Below are positions 1-5,586 of a DNA stretch of 5,586 nt, piece by piece. Every line of letters starts with the position of its first letter. The first letter of the stretch is position 1. The notes under the pieces were generated by a model, which was not told where the DNA came from, made no database searches, and saw only the letters and a list, made by a program, of their open reading frames with translations. The stretch covers positions 1 to 5,586 of the forward strand of contig JAEELK010000211.1 of the NCBI GenBank assembly GCA_016282655.1, read 5' to 3'. The DNA comes from Bacillota bacterium (GTDB lineage Bacteria; Bacillota; Clostridia; Peptostreptococcales; Anaerovoracaceae). A program made the translations under genes and the position numbers.

Positions 1-2
1 AG

Positions 3-182
3 TGCGGTTTCTGCACCCCGGGCATGATCATGTCCGCCAAGGCGCTGCTGGACAAGAACAACGATCCCACCGTGGCCGAAGTGCGCGAGGCCCTCGGTGG
101 CAACCTCTGCCGCTGCACCGGTTACGTCAACATCGAAAAAGCCGTGTTCGCCGCCGCAGAGAGAATGAGAAAGGGGGAATAA
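3..182 (+). CDS. Molybdenum hydroxylase [2Fe-2S] subunit, C-terminal fragment (5' end outside window)
   Basis: This is the last 59 codons of the small iron-sulfur subunit of a xanthine dehydrogenase/CO dehydrogenase-family enzyme. Bases 1-2 (ag) are probably the end of a Gln codon, as expected for the family's QCGFCTPGM motif. The visible part is the C-terminal helical [2Fe-2S] domain. It has CGFC at visible residues 1-4 and CRC at 36-38 inside [10 protein letters not shown], which together supply the four ligands of the cluster nearest the molybdenum. The N-terminal plant-ferredoxin-like domain with the second cluster lies upstream of the window. In this family the subunit carries electrons from the Mo centre to FAD or another acceptor in the cytoplasm. 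The stop codon is only 4 nt before the next start, and the next gene's Shine-Dalgarno (about 172-178) lies inside this gene's last codons, so the two are probably co-transcribed and translationally coupled. Family assignment is very secure; the substrate cannot be told from this fragment. Confidence 0.95.
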   Translation, partial: CGFCTPGMIMSAKALLDKNNDPTVAEVREALGGNLCRCTGYVNIEKAVFAAAERMRKGE

Positions 183-186
183 CACA

Positions 187-2481
187 ATGAAATACGTTGG
201 TAAAGACATCGGCCGCAAAGACGGCTATGACAAGGCGACCGGCCGCGGCCTCTTCACCTCGGACATCTTCCTTCCCCGCATGACCTACGCGAAGGTGCTG
301 CGCAGCCCCTACGCCCATGCGAAGGTCCTCTCCATCGACACCAGCGAGGCCGAGGCCCTGCCCGGCGTCGTTGCGGTAGCTTCCTTCAAGAACACCACCA
401 ACAAGCTCTTCAACTGCGCGGCGCCCATGTTCCTCACCCCGCCGCCCCACCAGTGCGTGCTGGATCAGACCGTCTTCACGGACACCCCGAAGTACATCGG
501 CGATGAGATCGCTGCCGTCGCGGCGGAGACCGTGGAGATCGCGGAGAAGGCCGTGAAGCTGATCAAGGTGGAGTATCAGGAGCTGCCCGCGGTCTACGAT
601 CCGCTGGAAGCCATGAAGCCCGACGCTCCCAAAGTGCAGCCCGAATGCGCCAACCCGCAGTTCAACAACATCTGCGGCGGTCCCATCGAGCTGGCCTTCG
701 GCGGAGACGTGGACGAAGCCTTCAAGAAGTGCGACGTCATCGCGGAATATGAACTCGTCCTTCCCAGAGTCAAGCAGGCGCAGATGGAGACCCACGGCGC
801 AGTGGCCACCTACAATCCGGACGGCCATCTGGAGGTCATCTGCACCACGCAGGCTCCCTATCCCACCAAGTACATCCTGGCGGAGGCCTTTGATCTCCCC
901 TACAGCCACGTCACCGTAAAGAATCCTCCTTACGTCGGCGGCGGCTTCGGCGTCCGCATCGGCATCTCCGGCAAGGCAGAAGCCATTGCGGCAGCCCTGT
1001 CCATGAAGTGCTTCCGTCCCGTCAAGTACATCTACACCCGTGAAGAGGACTTCACCTGCTCCGACAGCAGACACGGCGGCTACCTGAAGATGAAGCTCGG
1101 CGCCACCAAGGACGGCAAGATCATCGCGCAGGACGGCTTTGCAGCTCTGAACACCGGCGCCTATGCCACCTTCGGCGTGGACCTGCTCGGCGTCTGCGGC
1201 GCCTGCGGCACCCTCGGCACCTACAACATCCCCAACGCCCGTTACCTCGGCTGGCCGGTCTATACCAACCAGGAGACCGCCGGCGCCATGAGAGGTTACG
1301 GCTCTCCGCAGGGCTGCTCCATGGTAGAACCCTGCATCGAGATCCTGGCGGAGAAGCTGGGCATGGATTCCATCGAGCTCAGAAAGATGAACACCACGAA
1401 GGAAGGCGACCAGAACTGGTTCCCGTACTGGCCGGAAGGCGTGTACACCACCAACGAGTGCCTGGACATCGCCGCGGAGAAGAGCGACTACTACAAGAAG
1501 CACGGCAAGGCCAAGGAGCAGACGGGCCGTTATCGCCGCGGCATCGGCATCGCCACCTGCACCCACGTCACCAACGCCGGCCCCTTCTGCGTAGAGCACA
1601 ACACCGTCACTGCACGCATCGAGGCGGACGGTACGCTGCTCGTGAACGGCACCTTCCCGGAGATCGGCCCCGGCACCAGCACGGCTGCCCTGCAGGTCGC
1701 CTGCGAGCTCATCGGCACCACGTTCGATGACGCCAGACTGGCCTTCGGCAACACCGATCTGACCGGTTTCGACGTAGGCTCCCATGCCACCCGTACCATC
1801 TACACCGTCAGCAAGTGCCTGGAGGCGCTGGCGCCGAAGCTGCGCGCCCAGATCTTCCAGTACGTTGCCGATACCAGAAAGCTGCCGCTCGACAAGCTCG
1901 ACATGGCCGAGAGCATCATCACCTGCGACGGCAAGGAAGTTGTCACGCTGAAGGAGATCGCGCTGGAAGCGCACCTCGGCGGCAGGATGTTCATCGAGAC
2001 CACCAACACCACTCCTCCGGGACTGCTGCCCAAGTACGCGCAGACCGCAGAGGTAGAAGTAGACGTGGAGACCGGCATGGTCCGCTGCCTGAAGGTGGTA
2101 GCGCCTCATGACGTGGGCCGCGCGGTCAACCCGCCGCTCTGCAGAGGCCAGATCGAAGGCGGCGTCCTGCAGGCCGTAGGCTACGCCCTCACCGAAGAGA
2201 TGACCTATCAGGAAGGCAAGGGCTTCTACAACAAGAACTTCCACAGCTACATGGAGCCCACCGCCGACAGCCGTCCGGAGATCGAAGCCATCCTGGTGGA
2301 GCATCCGGAAAACAACGGTACGCTGGGCATCATCGGCATCGGCGAGATCGGCATCATCCCGACGCTGGCCGCCATCAACAACGCCGTCTATGACGCCACC
2401 GGCGTCCGCTTCCACGAGTTCCCGCTCACTCCGGAGAGAGTGCTGAACGGCCTCAAGGCAGCCGGCATCACCGCCAAATAA
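187..2481 (+). CDS. Xanthine dehydrogenase-family molybdopterin-binding (catalytic) subunit
   Basis: This 764-aa protein is a full-length large subunit of the molybdenum hydroxylase family, which hydroxylates heterocycles, aldehydes or related substrates with water-derived oxygen at a Mo-cytosine-dinucleotide or Mo-pterin centre. The alpha/beta hammerhead domain spans about residues 18-135, followed by two Moco-binding domains (about 150-400 and 420-700). Visible motifs are TTQ (Q222), GGGFG (251-255), RGYGSPQG (369-376), HDVGRAVNP (641-649), GQIEGG (654-659) and GIGE (717-720), where E720 matches the catalytic glutamate of the family. The CO dehydrogenase form I loop AYRCSFR is absent; AMRGYG stands in its place, so this is not an aerobic CO dehydrogenase. 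Several pocket residues differ from xanthine dehydrogenase (see findings), so the substrate is left open. There is no signal peptide. The start at 187 is supported by an AGGGGGA ribosome binding site 8-9 nt upstream. It is the last gene of its operon, followed by a terminator at 2511. Twenty cysteines are present, which is many for this family and fits an anaerobe. Confidence 0.95.
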   Translation: MKYVGKDIGRKDGYDKATGRGLFTSDIFLPRMTYAKVLRSPYAHAKVLSIDTSEAEALPGVVAVASFKNTTNKLFNCAAPMFLTPPPHQCVLDQTVFTDTPKYIGDEIAAVAAETVEIAEKAVKLIKVEYQELPAVYDPLEAMKPDAPKVQPECANPQFNNICGGPIELAFGGDVDEAFKKCDVIAEYELVLPRVKQAQMETHGAVATYNPDGHLEVICTTQAPYPTKYILAEAFDLPYSHVTVKNPPYVGGGFGVRIGISGKAEAIAAALSMKCFRPVKYIYTREEDFTCSDSRHGGYLKMKLGATKDGKIIAQDGFAALNTGAYATFGVDLLGVCGACGTLGTYNIPNARYLGWPVYTNQETAGAMRGYGSPQGCSMVEPCIEILAEKLGMDSIELRKMNTTKEGDQNWFPYWPEGVYTTNECLDIAAEKSDYYKKHGKAKEQTGRYRRGIGIATCTHVTNAGPFCVEHNTVTARIEADGTLLVNGTFPEIGPGTSTAALQVACELIGTTFDDARLAFGNTDLTGFDVGSHATRTIYTVSKCLEALAPKLRAQIFQYVADTRKLPLDKLDMAESIITCDGKEVVTLKEIALEAHLGGRMFIETTNTTPPGLLPKYAQTAEVEVDVETGMVRCLKVVAPHDVGRAVNPPLCRGQIEGGVLQAVGYALTEEMTYQEGKGFYNKNFHSYMEPTADSRPEIEAILVEHPENNGTLGIIGIGEIGIIPTLAAINNAVYDATGVRFHEFPLTPERVLNGLKAAGITAK

Positions 2482-2510
2482 GCGTTTTACGAAACCCCTC
2501 TTTTAAAACG

Positions 2511-2547
2511 TATCCGGGGCAGCAATGCCCCGGATATTTTTCTTTTT
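2511..2547 (+). terminator. Intrinsic terminator of the molybdenum hydroxylase operon
   Basis: The two arms TATCCGGGGC (2511-2520) and GCCCCGGATA (2527-2536) form a perfect 10-bp stem around a 6-nt loop (AGCAAT). A T-rich tract of five T, one C and five T follows directly (2537-2547). It lies 29 nt after the stop codon of the catalytic subunit, so that gene is the last of its transcript. The upstream side has only a short A-run, so termination on the other strand would be weak at best. Confidence 0.95.
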
Positions 2548-2557
2548 GTCTCGCCCC

Positions 2558-2586
2558 TTGCCCCCGTTTGGGCCATCGTGTATAAT
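2558..2586 (+). promoter_or_regulatory. Predicted sigma-A-type promoter for the P-loop gene
   Basis: A perfect -10 hexamer TATAAT (2581-2586) lies 17 nt after a -35-like TTGCCC (2558-2563). The element sits just downstream of the preceding terminator and is followed by AT-rich sequence that contrasts with the GC-rich genes. A start site near 2593 would give a 5' leader of about 80 nt before the ATG at 2673. No long open frame or known riboswitch is apparent in that leader, but a 14-nt palindrome lies at 2604-2617. Confidence 0.8.
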
Positions 2587-2603
2587 AAAAATAATCAATA
2601 GAC

Positions 2604-2617
2604 AAACCGCTCGGTTT
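2604..2617. promoter_or_regulatory. Palindrome just after the predicted start site, possible operator
   Basis: AAACCG (2604-2609) and CGGTTT (2612-2617) are perfect inverted arms separated by CT. The palindrome lies about 11-25 nt after the predicted transcription start of the P-loop gene, a common place for a repressor site. As RNA it could form only a small stem-loop, and no U-tract follows, so it is not a terminator. A regulatory role is inferred from position and symmetry alone; a 6-bp dyad can occur by chance. Confidence 0.35.
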
Positions 2618-2672
2618 CACATAGGATCAGAAAACGCAAACGCATACTCAACTGAAGAAAGGGGCGATTCCA

Positions 2673-3095
2673 ATGGTGAAATTGATCGTCGGTCACAAGG
2701 GGACCGGCAAGACGAAAATGATGATCAAGCTGGCCAACGAGGCCGTCGAGACTTGTCGCGGCAGCGTGGTGTTCATCGATAAAAACAAACGGCTGGTCCT
2801 GGACCTCAAATACCGGATCCGCGTGGTCTGCATGGAGGACTATCCGAGCATCACCAACATCGATGAATACATCGGCTTCATCTACGGCATCATCAGCTCG
2901 GACCACGACATCGAACAGATCTACGTGGACGGCATCATGCATCACAAGGACGTGCAGATCCTGGACATGGGCGAGTTCCTCGCCCGTCTGAAAGAGATCT
3001 CCGCGGAAAGAAACATCGATTTCATCGTCAGCATCAGCGCGGAGTTCGAAGAACTGGGCAACGCCGCGGAGGGCTGTGAGATCCTTCATAAATAG
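2673..3095 (+). CDS. Small P-loop ATP-binding protein of unknown function
   Basis: This 140-aa protein begins with a short beta strand and a clear Walker A loop, GHKGTGKT (residues 7-14), and has a plausible Walker B strand ending in Asp, IYVDG (83-87, D86). A third hydrophobic strand (115-121, IDFIVSI) precedes a Ser/Glu-rich segment that could carry a sensor residue. It is a minimal P-loop NTPase fold, with no ABC signature, no membrane segment and no signal peptide. I recall similar small proteins in Clostridia, often labelled only as ATP-binding protein or, misleadingly, as a twitching motility protein PilT. It is far too short for PilT and lacks PilT domains. The start is supported by AGAAAGGGG (2656-2664), 8 nt before the ATG. 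It is alone in its unit, between an upstream terminator plus promoter and a downstream hairpin. Nucleotide binding is likely; its substrate, partner and role are unknown. A kinase-like or regulatory NTPase would both fit. Confidence 0.88.
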   Translation: MVKLIVGHKGTGKTKMMIKLANEAVETCRGSVVFIDKNKRLVLDLKYRIRVVCMEDYPSITNIDEYIGFIYGIISSDHDIEQIYVDGIMHHKDVQILDMGEFLARLKEISAERNIDFIVSISAEFEELGNAAEGCEILHK

Positions 3096-3122
3096 ACGAC
3101 AAATAGAGCACATTTTTATTCT
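3093..3122 (+). promoter_or_regulatory. Weak candidate promoter for rlmN
   Basis: TAGACG (3093-3098) and TATTCT (3117-3122) match the -35 and -10 consensus at four of six positions each, with an 18-nt spacer. The region is locally AT-rich and would start transcription near the base of the hairpin at 3130. The match is poor and rlmN could equally be read from the promoter at 2558, so this is only a candidate. Confidence 0.2.
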
Positions 3123-3129
3123 CCACTCC

Positions 3130-3163
3130 GCAGGCGGCGCTGTCATCAGGCAGCGCCGCCTGC
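3130..3163 (+). repeat. Perfect 13-bp GC-rich inverted repeat between the P-loop gene and rlmN
   Basis: Arms GCAGGCGGCGCTG (3130-3142) and CAGCGCCGCCTGC (3151-3163) are exact reverse complements around an 8-nt loop (TCATCAGG). The stem would be very stable in RNA. What follows on the + strand is AATTCCCGGTTCTTTAGG, which is not a U-tract, and the T-run (3113-3117) lies before the hairpin, so neither strand looks like a standard intrinsic terminator. It may be a U-poor terminator, an mRNA 3'-end stabiliser, or a structure in the rlmN leader. The rlmN ribosome binding site at 3179-3186 lies outside the stem and stays accessible. Confidence 0.85.
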
Positions 3164-3193
3164 AATTCCCGGTTCTTTAGGAAGGGCGGACAG

Positions 3194-4213
3194 ATGAAGG
3201 AAGACCTGAGAAGCATGGATCTGAAGGCGCTCAGCGGCTATATGGCAGCGCTGGGGCAGCCGCGCTTTCGCGCGGAGCAGATCCTGGGCTGGATCGCGAA
3301 GGGCGCGCGCGAGATCGACGAGATGCGGAATCTGCCGAAGCAGCTGCGGGAGCGGCTGCAGGAGACCGCCTATCTGGAAGAGCTCCGGGTCCTGACGGTG
3401 CAGCGGGCCGCGGACGGCACGCGGAAATACCTGCTGGGCCTGCCGGACGGGAACGCCATCGAATGCGTCTTCATGAAGTACAAGTACGGCAACTCCGCCT
3501 GCGTCTCCTCGCAGGCCGGCTGCCGCATGGGCTGCGCCTTCTGCGCCTCCACGCTGCGCGGCCTGGCCCGGAGCCTGACGGCGGGCGAGATGCTGGAACA
3601 GATCCTCTGCATGGAGCGCGACACGGGCGAGCCGGTCAGCCACGTGGTGGTCATGGGCAGCGGCGAGCCCTTCGACAACTACGAGAACCTCTGCCGCTTC
3701 CTGACCCTGCTCCACGAGCCCAAGGGAAGGAACATGAGCCTGCGGAACATCACCGTCTCCACCTGCGGCCTCATCCCGCGCATGGAGCAGTTCCGGGAGG
3801 ACTTTCCGCAGGTCAATCTGGCGGTCTCTCTGCACGCGCCGAACCAGAAGCTCCGCCGGGAGATCATGCCCGTGGCGAAGAGCTATGGCTTCGATGTTCT
3901 CCTGGACGCCTGCCGCGCCCACGCGCGTGAGACCGGCCGGCGGGTCACCTTCGAATACGCGCTCATCGCGGGCTTCAACGATCAGCCGGAGCACGCGCGA
4001 GAGCTGGCGCAGAAGCTCTCCGGCATGCTATGCCACGTGAACCTGATCCCGCTGAACCGGGTGCGGGAGAGCCGCCTTTCCGGGACGACGCGGGAGGAAG
4101 CCCTCGCGTTCCAGAAGATCCTGGAGGAGCGGGGGATCCCGGCGACCATCCGCAGGGAGCTCGGCGCGGAGATCGACGCCGCCTGCGGCCAGCTGCGCCT
4201 CGGCGCGCAGTAG
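3194..4213 (+). CDS. rlmN: 23S rRNA (adenine2503-C2)-methyltransferase RlmN, radical SAM
   Basis: This 339-aa protein is a full-length RlmN, which methylates C2 of A2503 in the peptidyl transferase centre of 23S rRNA; in E. coli it also methylates A37 of some tRNAs. The N-terminal region carries the family's FRAEQILGWI segment (25-34). The radical-SAM cluster ligands are C110, C114 and C117 in GCRMGCAFC. C103 (SACVSSQ), seven residues before the first ligand, and C331 (IDAACGQLR) correspond to E. coli C118 and C355, the pair that forms the methyl-carrying and protein-RNA crosslinked intermediates. GSGEPFDNY (155-163) is the SAM-binding GGEP-like motif, and VSLHAPN (211-217) is also conserved. 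All catalytic residues are present. Start choice rests on AGGAAGGG (3179-3186), 7 nt before the ATG. In many Firmicutes rlmN follows rsmB and precedes a phosphatase/kinase pair; here it stands alone between the P-loop gene and valS. By eye its codons are richer in CGG and GCG than the first gene's. Chloramphenicol/florfenicol-type Cfr is unlikely given the RlmN C-terminus and the housekeeping context. Confidence 0.97.
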   Translation: MKEDLRSMDLKALSGYMAALGQPRFRAEQILGWIAKGAREIDEMRNLPKQLRERLQETAYLEELRVLTVQRAADGTRKYLLGLPDGNAIECVFMKYKYGNSACVSSQAGCRMGCAFCASTLRGLARSLTAGEMLEQILCMERDTGEPVSHVVVMGSGEPFDNYENLCRFLTLLHEPKGRNMSLRNITVSTCGLIPRMEQFREDFPQVNLAVSLHAPNQKLRREIMPVAKSYGFDVLLDACRAHARETGRRVTFEYALIAGFNDQPEHARELAQKLSGMLCHVNLIPLNRVRESRLSGTTREEALAFQKILEERGIPATIRRELGAEIDAACGQLRLGAQ

Positions 4214-4237
4214 CGCCCGGGAGCCTGCGTGGCCCGC

Positions 4238-4250
4238 CCGGCGCGGCCGG
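4238..4250 (+). repeat. Short GC hairpin downstream of rlmN
   Basis: CCGGC (4238-4242) and GCCGG (4246-4250) form a 5-bp stem around GCG, 25 nt after the rlmN stop. No T-tract follows, so it is at best a weak terminator, and read-through from rlmN into valS is possible. In a stretch this GC-rich such a stem may be chance. Confidence 0.3.
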
Positions 4251-4270
4251 AGGATCGCTGTGACAAACGC

Positions 4271-4299
4271 TTGAAAGCGAAAAGCGCAGCGTATATAAT
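4271..4299 (+). promoter_or_regulatory. Predicted sigma-A-type promoter for valS
   Basis: TTGAAA (4271-4276) and a perfect TATAAT (4294-4299) are separated by the optimal 17 nt. The sequence is AT-rich against a GC-rich background and lies 37 nt before the valS start codon. The predicted start near 4306 leaves a leader of only about 30 nt. A dyad CGCTT-GA-AAGCG (4268-4279) covers the -35 element, and a second, CGATA-T-TATCG (4308-4318), lies just after the predicted start site; either might be an operator. Confidence 0.85.
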
Positions 4300-4336
4300 G
4301 AAAGATACGATATTATCGCCCCAAAGAGGTAACGGA

Positions 4337-5586
4337 ATGGACAGAAATCTGCCGAAAAACTATCAGCCCAAGGAATTTGAAGACCGCATCTACAGCGCCT
4401 GGGAGGAGAGCGGTTCCTTCCACGCGAAAGGAGATCCCGACAAGACGCCCTTCACCATCGTCATGCCGCCCCCGAACATCACCGGGCAGCTGCACATGGG
4501 CCACGCCCTGGACCACATCCTGCAGGACGTCCTGACCCGCTGGAAGCGTCTGCAGGGCTTCGACGCCCTCTGGCTGCCGGGCAGCGACCACGCCTCCATC
4601 GCCACCGAGGTGAAGGTGGCGGACAAGCTGCGCACGGAAGAGGGCCTCACAAAAGAGGACCTGGGCAGAGAAGCCTTCCTGGAGCGCGTCTGGGACTGGA
4701 AGCGCGTCTACGGCGGCCGCATCACCGAGCAGTGCAGAAAGCTCGGCGATTCCTGCGACTGGGAGCGCGAGCGCTTCACCATGGACGAGGGCTGCAACAA
4801 GGCCGTCGTCGAGTTCTTCATCCGCCTCTACGAAAAGGGCCTCATCTATAAGGGCAGCCGCATCATCAACTGGTGCCCCAGCTGCAAGACCTCCCTCAGC
4901 GACGCGGAAGTGGAGCACGAGGACGTCAAAGGAAAGTACTACTACGTGCACTACGAGGGCGTGGACAACGAAGGCATCACCGTCGCCACCTCCCGCCCCG
5001 AGACCATGTTCGGCGACGTCGCCATCGCCGTCAATCCCTCGGACAGCCGCTATGCCGACATGGTCGGCAAGAAGGTCATCCTGCCGCTGGTCGGCCGCGA
5101 GATCCCCGTGGTGGCGGACCCCTATCCGGACCCGGAGAAGGGCACCGGCGCGGTGAAGATCACCCCGGCCCACGACGCCAACGACTTCGAGGTGGGGCAG
5201 CGCCAGCATCTGGACATCCTCTGCTGCATCAACGACGACGCCACCATGAACGAGCTGGCCGGGAAATACGCCGGCATGGACCGCTACGAGTGCAGAAAGG
5301 CCATGCTGGAGGAACTGGAGTCCCTGGGGCAGCTCGTGAAGATCGAAGAGATCGACATCCCCATGGGCAGCTGCTACCGCTGCCACACCGTCATCGAGCC
5401 GCTGGTCAGCGAGCAGTGGTTCGTGGCCATGGAGGAGCTCGCGAAGCCCGCCATCGAGGCCGTCAAGACCGGCGATCTGGTCTTCGTGCCCGAGCGCTTT
5501 GAAAAGACCTATCTGCACTGGCTGGAGAACATCCGCGACTGGTGCATCTCGCGGCAGCTCTGGTGGGGCCACCGCATCCCGGCGTA
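4337..5586 (+). CDS. valS: Valyl-tRNA synthetase, N-terminal 416 codons (3' end outside window)
   Basis: This class Ia aminoacyl-tRNA synthetase charges tRNA-Val with valine and hydrolyses mischarged Thr-tRNA-Val in its CP1 editing domain. The visible part is roughly half of a typical protein of about 880 aa. The ATP-binding HIGH motif is HMGH (53-56) within [14 protein letters not shown], the ValRS form. GSDHASIAT (82-90) belongs to the active-site half. WCPSC (179-183) and CYRC (346-349) are candidate zinc-binding pairs. The editing domain shows [10 protein letters not shown] (218-227) and [12 protein letters not shown] (276-287), including the conserved editing Asp. The last visible segment, [16 protein letters not shown] (400-415), is the conserved return to the Rossmann fold. 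The KMSKS loop, anticodon-binding domain and C-terminal coiled coil lie beyond the window. The ATG at 4337 is supported by AAAGAGGT (4323-4330), about 7 nt upstream. The gene has its own promoter and, unlike many Firmicutes synthetase genes, no room for a T-box leader. The split from IleRS/LeuRS is clear from the HIGH context and CP1 motifs. Confidence 0.97.
   Translation, partial: MDRNLPKNYQPKEFEDRIYSAWEESGSFHAKGDPDKTPFTIVMPPPNITGQLHMGHALDHILQDVLTRWKRLQGFDALWLPGSDHASIATEVKVADKLRTEEGLTKEDLGREAFLERVWDWKRVYGGRITEQCRKLGDSCDWERERFTMDEGCNKAVVEFFIRLYEKGLIYKGSRIINWCPSCKTSLSDAEVEHEDVKGKYYYVHYEGVDNEGITVATSRPETMFGDVAIAVNPSDSRYADMVGKKVILPLVGREIPVVADPYPDPEKGTGAVKITPAHDANDFEVGQRQHLDILCCINDDATMNELAGKYAGMDRYECRKAMLEELESLGQLVKIEEIDIPMGSCYRCHTVIEPLVSEQWFVAMEELAKPAIEAVKTGDLVFVPERFEKTYLHWLENIRDWCISRQLWWGHRIPA

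Noticed and set aside
127..2415. A 762-codon open frame on the minus strand opposite the catalytic subunit gene.
   Set aside because: It is exactly codon-aligned with the real gene, so it stays open only because that gene avoids TTA, CTA and TCA codons. It would need a GTG start, and its product is a low-complexity Val/Gly/Ala/Asp-rich sequence with no recognisable domain.
187..2481. Aerobic CO dehydrogenase large subunit (coxL), suggested by the small-then-large gene order.
   Set aside because: The form I active-site loop AYRCSFR is missing and replaced by AMRGYGSPQ, so only family membership is supported.
2587..2672. Possible riboswitch in the leader of the P-loop gene.
   Set aside because: The leader is only about 80 nt, and I see no known riboswitch core or expression-platform hairpin with a U-tract; the only structure is the 14-nt palindrome.
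2525..2782. An 85-codon + strand open frame running through the terminator and promoter region.
   Set aside because: It starts inside the terminator hairpin, crosses the promoter and leader, and overlaps the P-loop gene in another frame, with no ribosome binding site.
2595..3146. A 183-codon minus-strand open frame opposite the P-loop gene.
   Set aside because: It is also codon-aligned antisense. The + strand has the Walker A motif, a promoter and a ribosome binding site; the minus frame has none of these that I can see.
3146..3994. A 282-codon minus-strand open frame opposite rlmN.
   Set aside because: It is codon-aligned antisense of a conserved gene, with no family motif and a composition typical of GC-rich shadow frames.
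3194..4213. Cfr-type antibiotic-resistance methyltransferase instead of RlmN.
   Set aside because: Both families share the radical-SAM core, but the FRAEQI N-terminus, IDAACGQLR ending and location beside valS, without any mobile element, favour housekeeping RlmN. This was judged by eye.
4313..5572. A 419-codon minus-strand open frame opposite valS.
   Set aside because: It is codon-aligned antisense with the same codon-bias explanation and a repetitive Val/His/Asp/Ala-rich product. The + strand encodes unmistakable ValRS motifs.

Overview
The window is about 5.6 kb of GC-rich, tightly packed bacterial DNA with every gene on the + strand. It probably comes from an anaerobic, GC-rich member of the Clostridia (Firmicutes). 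This rests on the clostridial character of the valyl-tRNA synthetase N-terminus ([27 protein letters not shown]), a small P-loop protein of a type I associate with Clostridia, strong AGGAGG-like ribosome binding sites and sigma-A-like promoters. The taxon is an inference.

Layout. Positions 3-182 hold the C-terminal end of a [2Fe-2S] subunit, and 187-2481 the complete molybdopterin subunit, of a xanthine dehydrogenase-family molybdenum hydroxylase. The small-then-large order resembles coxS-coxL, so the operon starts upstream of the window. A textbook intrinsic terminator (2511-2547) closes it. A strong promoter (2558-2586) then drives a one-gene unit for a 140-aa P-loop protein of unknown function (2673-3095). 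A perfect 13-bp GC-rich hairpin without a U-tract (3130-3163) separates that gene from rlmN (3194-4213), the radical-SAM 23S rRNA A2503 methyltransferase. A second strong promoter (4271-4299) with a leader of about 30 nt precedes valS (4337 to the window end), of which 416 codons are visible.

How the parts relate. The two molybdenum hydroxylase genes belong to one enzyme: electrons from substrate hydroxylation at Mo pass through the [2Fe-2S] centres of the small subunit, usually to an FAD subunit that would be encoded outside the window. rlmN and valS are translation housekeeping genes. The P-loop gene has no visible functional link to either side.

No CRISPR array, mobile element, tRNA or rRNA is visible, and I see no clear case for an undescribed multi-gene system. 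The points most worth following are the hydroxylase active site, which appears to lack the residues used to bind xanthine, the orphan P-loop gene with a palindrome just after its predicted transcription start, and the absence of a T-box leader on valS.
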